Origin: Spirosoma panaciterrae DSM 21099
GTDB taxonomy: Bacteria; Bacteroidota; Bacteroidia; Cytophagales; Spirosomataceae
Direction: 5' to 3'
NCBI RefSeq assembly: GCF_000374025.1
Contig: NZ_KB893174.1
Coordinates: forward strand, 62,001 to 126,000
DNA: 64,000 bases
Shown here in pieces: positions 60,588 through 64,000 of the stretch. A program made the translations under genes and the position numbers. The notes beneath the pieces are model-generated. The model did no database searches. It was given only the letters and a program-made list of their open reading frames with translations, and was not told where the DNA came from. Each line of letters begins with the position of its first letter. Within the stretch, counting starts at the first letter, position 1.

Positions 60588-61706
60588 ATGTTTAATCTTA
60601 GTACGATTCTACGCCCACATATTCTTTCGTTGACACCGTATTCATCGGCTCGTGATGAGTATACGGGTACGATCGGCGTGTTTCTGGACGCCAACGAGAA
60701 CCCAATTGGCTCAACGACTGATGCGGGTACTTACAACCGCTATCCTGATCCGCATCAGTGGGCCATCAAACAACGGCTGGCACCGATCAAAGGGGTTCGG
60801 GTGGGGCAGATTTTTCTAGGCAACGGTTCCGACGAACCCATCGATCTGCTGGTACGGGCCACCTGCGTACCGGGCCAGGATAACCTACTGATTATGCCGC
60901 CCACATACGGGATGTATGAGGTATCAGCAGCTCTCAACGATGTGGCTTTGCTCAAAGTACCACTCACGCCCGACTTTCAGGTGGATACGGAGGCTGTGCT
61001 AGGGGCTATCACCAAAAACACGAAGCTGATCTGGCTTTGCTCCCCCAACAATCCGTCGGGCAATCTATTACAGCCCGAAGCCATCCGCCGGATTCTCGAA
61101 GCGGCCGAGCATTCACTGGTGATTGTTGATGAAGCGTATATTGATTTTGCCGATACACCTTCCTGGACAACCCAACTAGACAGGTATCCGAATCTGGTAG
61201 TGCTGCAAACCTTCTCCAAAGCCTGGGGACTGGCGGCTTTGCGGCTGGGTATGTGCTTTGCGTCGGAAGAATTGATTCAAGTCCTGAACAAGATCAAACC
61301 TCCCTACAATATCTCAGCACCCACCCAGGCACTTGCGCTGGAAGCGCTGACGCAGGGCGCGAAAAAGGAGGGAATGGTGGCCCAAATTTTGGCCGACAGG
61401 CAGATTTTGGCAGAAAAACTACGTTCTTTGCCCAATGTACAAGTGGTACACCCGTCTGATGCCAACTTCCTGCTCGTTCAGTTCGACGATGCAAAACAGG
61501 TATTCGAACAACTGATCGAACAACAGGTTATTGTCCGTGACCGATCGAAGGTGAAGCTCTGCGAAGGGTGTCTGCGCATTTCGGTGGGTACGCACGAAGA
61601 AAACGAACGGCTGCTTGACGTGCTTGGGCAGATGAGTCAAAATCCGGAAGAGCCGATAGAAACCAGCCAGAAAGCTGCCAAACCCGAACTGGTGTCGAAA
61701 ACCTGA
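60588..61706 (+). CDS. hisC: Histidinol-phosphate aminotransferase
   Basis: PLP-dependent aminotransferase of histidine synthesis, 372 residues. Motifs: DANENPIGS, CSPNNPSGN, VDEAYIDF, and the PLP lysine K211 in QTFSKAWGLAALRLG. The C-terminal arm ends in a polar stretch (about 20 residues longer than usual). It follows the deformylase-like gene after 15 bases, so the operon runs hisG-hisD-vapBC-def-hisC; the remaining his genes are elsewhere. Confidence 0.95.
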   Translation: MFNLSTILRPHILSLTPYSSARDEYTGTIGVFLDANENPIGSTTDAGTYNRYPDPHQWAIKQRLAPIKGVRVGQIFLGNGSDEPIDLLVRATCVPGQDNLLIMPPTYGMYEVSAALNDVALLKVPLTPDFQVDTEAVLGAITKNTKLIWLCSPNNPSGNLLQPEAIRRILEAAEHSLVIVDEAYIDFADTPSWTTQLDRYPNLVVLQTFSKAWGLAALRLGMCFASEELIQVLNKIKPPYNISAPTQALALEALTQGAKKEGMVAQILADRQILAEKLRSLPNVQVVHPSDANFLLVQFDDAKQVFEQLIEQQVIVRDRSKVKLCEGCLRISVGTHEENERLLDVLGQMSQNPEEPIETSQKAAKPELVSKT

Positions 61707-61774
61707 TTGTTTTGTCGAATAAGCTGGTTACGTGGGTGGGTTCCGGTAGTCTAAGAGTGATTAATGTTTGCTCT

Positions 61775-62317
61775 ATGAGAAAATCGTTGTTGATAACAGG
61801 TCTGGCCCTCCTCGGGCTTTTGGTGCAGACTCCTGAGGTCTGTGCACAGTATAACAATTGGTCATTGGGGTTCCGAATAGGGGAGCCCTCCGGTATTAAT
61901 GTCCGTAAATATTTCGGAAACAATCATGCCTTTGATCTGAATATCGGGACCTATGGTGGTATTTACGGAACTAACCGTAGCTATCGTTCGGGCGATTATA
62001 AGACCGTTGGCCTCTCGATTCAGGGACATTATCTATGGCATACGGCGCTCACCAAAAGTGAGAGTATCCGGGCTTATTATGGCTTTGGAGGGCAGATAAA
62101 CAATCGTCGGTATTATCCAGACTATCTGGCTGGTCAGTCCGTTAATTATGTGAAAGGAAATATTTCACTGGGTGGATCGGGTATTGCTGGCATTGAGTTC
62201 TTTCCGCCCAACAAACCGTATTCATTCTTTCTGGAAACCGGCGCTTACGTCGAACTCTTGCAAGCTCCCTTCTTCCTGAGTTTAAATACAGGGTTGGGAT
62301 TGAGGTATAATTTTTAA
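61775..62317 (+). CDS. Small outer-membrane beta-barrel-like protein
   Basis: 180 residues from the ATG at 61775, with a signal peptide (1-25, ending EVCAQ) and alternating strand pattern ending in NTGLGLRYNF, a terminal Phe as in outer-membrane barrels. It resembles the short OmpW/OmpX-like barrels. The frame start at 61712 (TTG) is not supported. Function unknown. The palindromic repeat 62318-62418 follows. Confidence 0.7.
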   Translation: MRKSLLITGLALLGLLVQTPEVCAQYNNWSLGFRIGEPSGINVRKYFGNNHAFDLNIGTYGGIYGTNRSYRSGDYKTVGLSIQGHYLWHTALTKSESIRAYYGFGGQINNRRYYPDYLAGQSVNYVKGNISLGGSGIAGIEFFPPNKPYSFFLETGAYVELLQAPFFLSLNTGLGLRYNF

Positions 62318-62418
62318 AGGAGTGAGTAGTTAGGAGTGAGGAGTGAGAATGGCTGGCGTATAAAACTGATTGATGCGTCAGCCATTCTCAATCCCCGCTC
62401 CTCACTCCTCACTCCTAA
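62318..62418. repeat. Palindromic repeat family D (second copy)
   Basis: Core stem 62344-62360 with 62374-62390 (TGAGAATGGCTGGCGTA with its near-complement, two G-U pairs), flanked by GGAGTGAG tracts. It is similar to 58040-58131 in sequence and layout. Confidence 0.8.
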
Positions 62419-62423
62419 CGACT

Positions 62424-64000
62424 ATGTTCAAAGTCTACAGTTCTTCGGCGGGGTCGGGTAAGACGTACACGCTTACCAAAGAGTACCTGAAACTGGCCTT
62501 GCAACCAGAAGCGAAGGACGATTATTTCCGGCATATTCTGGCGGTAACCTTTACCAACGCGGCCGCCAATGAGATGAAGAACCGGATACTGGAACGGCTT
62601 TCCGACATGGCCGGAGAAAAAGAGCTGGCCCTCCTCGATGAACTGGTCGTTGACCTCTACGGTACAACGATCGATTCAGAGGGGTTCGAAATAGCCAAGA
62701 CCAGTCTTCGACGGAAAGCCGCTTCGGTCTTCAAAACGATCCTTCATCGTTACGCCGATTTTAGCGTTACAACCATCGATTCGTTTACCCAGCGCATTGT
62801 AATGGCGTTTACCGATGAACTGGGTTTGCCCTATTCATTTGAAGTTGAACTGGAAACCGACGAAGTACTCGAACTGGCAATCGATAACCTGATCGAAAAG
62901 GCCGGAACCGAGGAGATGGAGGAAATTACCACCATTCTGAGTGAGTACTATACCCATGTAGCTGCCGAAGGGAAAAGCTGGAACCAACTGCCCGACGTGC
63001 TGAAAGAGTTTGGCCGTAACCTAACCTCCGACCAATTTTATGAAGCGGTCAATGCTGCCCAGGAATTGTCGCCAGGTGCGTTGCGGATTATTCGCGAGCA
63101 GTTAATCCAGCACAATCAGCAGGTTGAAGCCGACATTGTTCTTTGTGGCCAACGAGCCTGGCAACGGATTATTGATGCGGGTTTATCGGAAGCTGATTTT
63201 ACCTATGGCTCAAGCGGTGTAGCAGGTTTTATTAAGGTCGTGGCCGAAGGGAATGCCCAGAAAGAACCGGGTACCCGGGTGTATAATGCCATTCAAAAGG
63301 GGGAGTGGTACGGAAAAAAAACACCGTTGCCCGTTCAGGGAATGATCGACGCCATGGCCGACGAACTGACCGAATGCCTGACCCAAATCAATACCATTCG
63401 GGAGAAGAATGGCCGGGAGGTTACCCTGTTTGAGTGCCTGTTGCCCCATTTACAGAAACTCGCCTTGTTGAAACAGATGCGGGTTGAGTTCGATGAACTG
63501 CTGCGAAAAGATGGCCGGGTACACATTTCCGAATTCAATAAGAAAATCCTGTCCATTGTGGCGTCGGAGCCGGTTCCGTTTCTGTATGAACGACTGGGGG
63601 TACGGTACAATCATATACTGATCGACGAATTTCAGGATACCTCCCGACTGCAATTTGCCAATCTATTACCTCTGATTGAAAATGCACTTGGGGGAGATCA
63701 TTTCAATCTGGCGGTGGGCGATGGTAAACAGGCGATTTATCGATTTCGGGGGGGCGATATGGACCAGATTGTGGCCTTGCATCGCCGGGATTTGGCAACC
63801 CTGAAAGAGGCTCATAATCCCGAGTCGTGGACTGCCGATCGAATCGACATGCTTGATGGGCATCTACAGCCCGAAATGCTTAATACCAACTGGCGAAGTG
63901 CCGAACCGATTGTTCGGTTCAACAATGACTTCTTTGAGTTTACGGCTCGTCGGTTTGAACATCAACACCCTAAAGTAGCCGACGTTTTTGATCCCGAACA
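62424..64000 (+). CDS. UvrD/AddA-type helicase-nuclease (3' truncated)
   Basis: The first 525 residues of a large ATP-dependent helicase, probably AddA of the AddAB recombination nuclease; the rest is beyond the window. Walker A is A9-G-S-G-K-T14 (SSAGSGKTYTLT), motif Ia TFTNAAANEMKNRI, motif II IDEFQDTS at about 399-406, motif III VGDGKQAIYRFRGGD, and motif IV NWRSAEPIV. The start ATG at 62424 fits the family. The frame is open to the window end. Role: double-strand break repair. The nuclease domain, which would decide AddA against plain UvrD, is not visible. Confidence 0.88.
   Translation, partial: MFKVYSSSAGSGKTYTLTKEYLKLALQPEAKDDYFRHILAVTFTNAAANEMKNRILERLSDMAGEKELALLDELVVDLYGTTIDSEGFEIAKTSLRRKAASVFKTILHRYADFSVTTIDSFTQRIVMAFTDELGLPYSFEVELETDEVLELAIDNLIEKAGTEEMEEITTILSEYYTHVAAEGKSWNQLPDVLKEFGRNLTSDQFYEAVNAAQELSPGALRIIREQLIQHNQQVEADIVLCGQRAWQRIIDAGLSEADFTYGSSGVAGFIKVVAEGNAQKEPGTRVYNAIQKGEWYGKKTPLPVQGMIDAMADELTECLTQINTIREKNGREVTLFECLLPHLQKLALLKQMRVEFDELLRKDGRVHISEFNKKILSIVASEPVPFLYERLGVRYNHILIDEFQDTSRLQFANLLPLIENALGGDHFNLAVGDGKQAIYRFRGGDMDQIVALHRRDLATLKEAHNPESWTADRIDMLDGHLQPEMLNTNWRSAEPIVRFNNDFFEFTARRFEHQHPKVADVFDPE

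Overview
The window looks like chromosome from a Bacteroidota bacterium of the Cytophagales, most like Spirosoma or a close relative. The basis is a SusC/SusD pair with a FecR/ECF sigma regulatory module, many secreted glycoside hydrolases and sulfatases, Bacteroidota promoter elements (TAnnTTTG, for example before rplU), DUF5723 and PD40-OmpA outer-membrane proteins, and a his operon of Bacteroidota type. The genus is an inference from gene content, not from a database search.

Layout. (1) 1-1198: 3' part of an RND-type outer-membrane efflux protein on +, ending at a strong bidirectional terminator. (2) 1307-37657: about 36 kb, all on the minus strand, forming one large polysaccharide utilisation locus. 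In transcription order: ECF sigma, FecR, SusC, SusD, DUF1080, heparinase-like protein, GH28, GH92, sulfatase, PhoD phosphatase, esterase, GH27, PVC-type dehydrogenase/cytochrome c, GH27, an unknown alpha-helical enzyme, a ceramidase-like membrane protein, a second PVC-type dehydrogenase/cytochrome c, GH78, a Tat-exported Gfo/Idh/MocA oxidoreductase and a second sulfatase. (3) 38157-44436: two stand-alone receiver proteins, a PQQ-type sugar dehydrogenase/PKD/cytochrome c protein, a CAP-domain protein, a candidate small RNA and two small unknown genes. (4) 44763-55083, minus: housekeeping genes recG, a DUF5723 outer-membrane protein, nfu, rpmA-rplU, an M23/LysM peptidase, trxB, a PD40-OmpA protein and queE. 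(5) 55129-64000, plus: LytTR membrane regulator, CPBP protease, a his-rich leader peptide, hisG, hisD, a VapBC-like pair, a peptide-deformylase-like gene, hisC, a small outer-membrane protein and the start of an AddA/UvrD-type helicase-nuclease.

How the genes work together. The ECF sigma/FecR pair probably senses substrate through the STN domain of SusC and switches on the cluster. SusCD imports oligosaccharides released by the secreted rhamnosidase, polygalacturonase, alpha-galactosidases, mannosidase, sulfatases and esterase. An unusual part of the locus is its oxidative arm: two beta-propeller/HEAT/cytochrome c dehydrogenases, a DUF1080 protein (a family with 3-keto-glycoside cleaving members) and an exported Gfo/Idh/MocA oxidoreductase. 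Together they suggest that some glycosides are oxidised in the periplasm and then cleaved, in parallel with ordinary hydrolysis.

Every gap above about 80 bp in the catabolic part (1307-30140) contains a palindromic repeat of one of several families; the short gaps contain none. A 20-residue ORF with four His codons sits before hisG, right behind a -7 promoter element and followed by two mutually exclusive stems. It is the best candidate here for an undescribed regulatory element. No rRNA, tRNA, CRISPR array, insertion sequence or prophage was seen.
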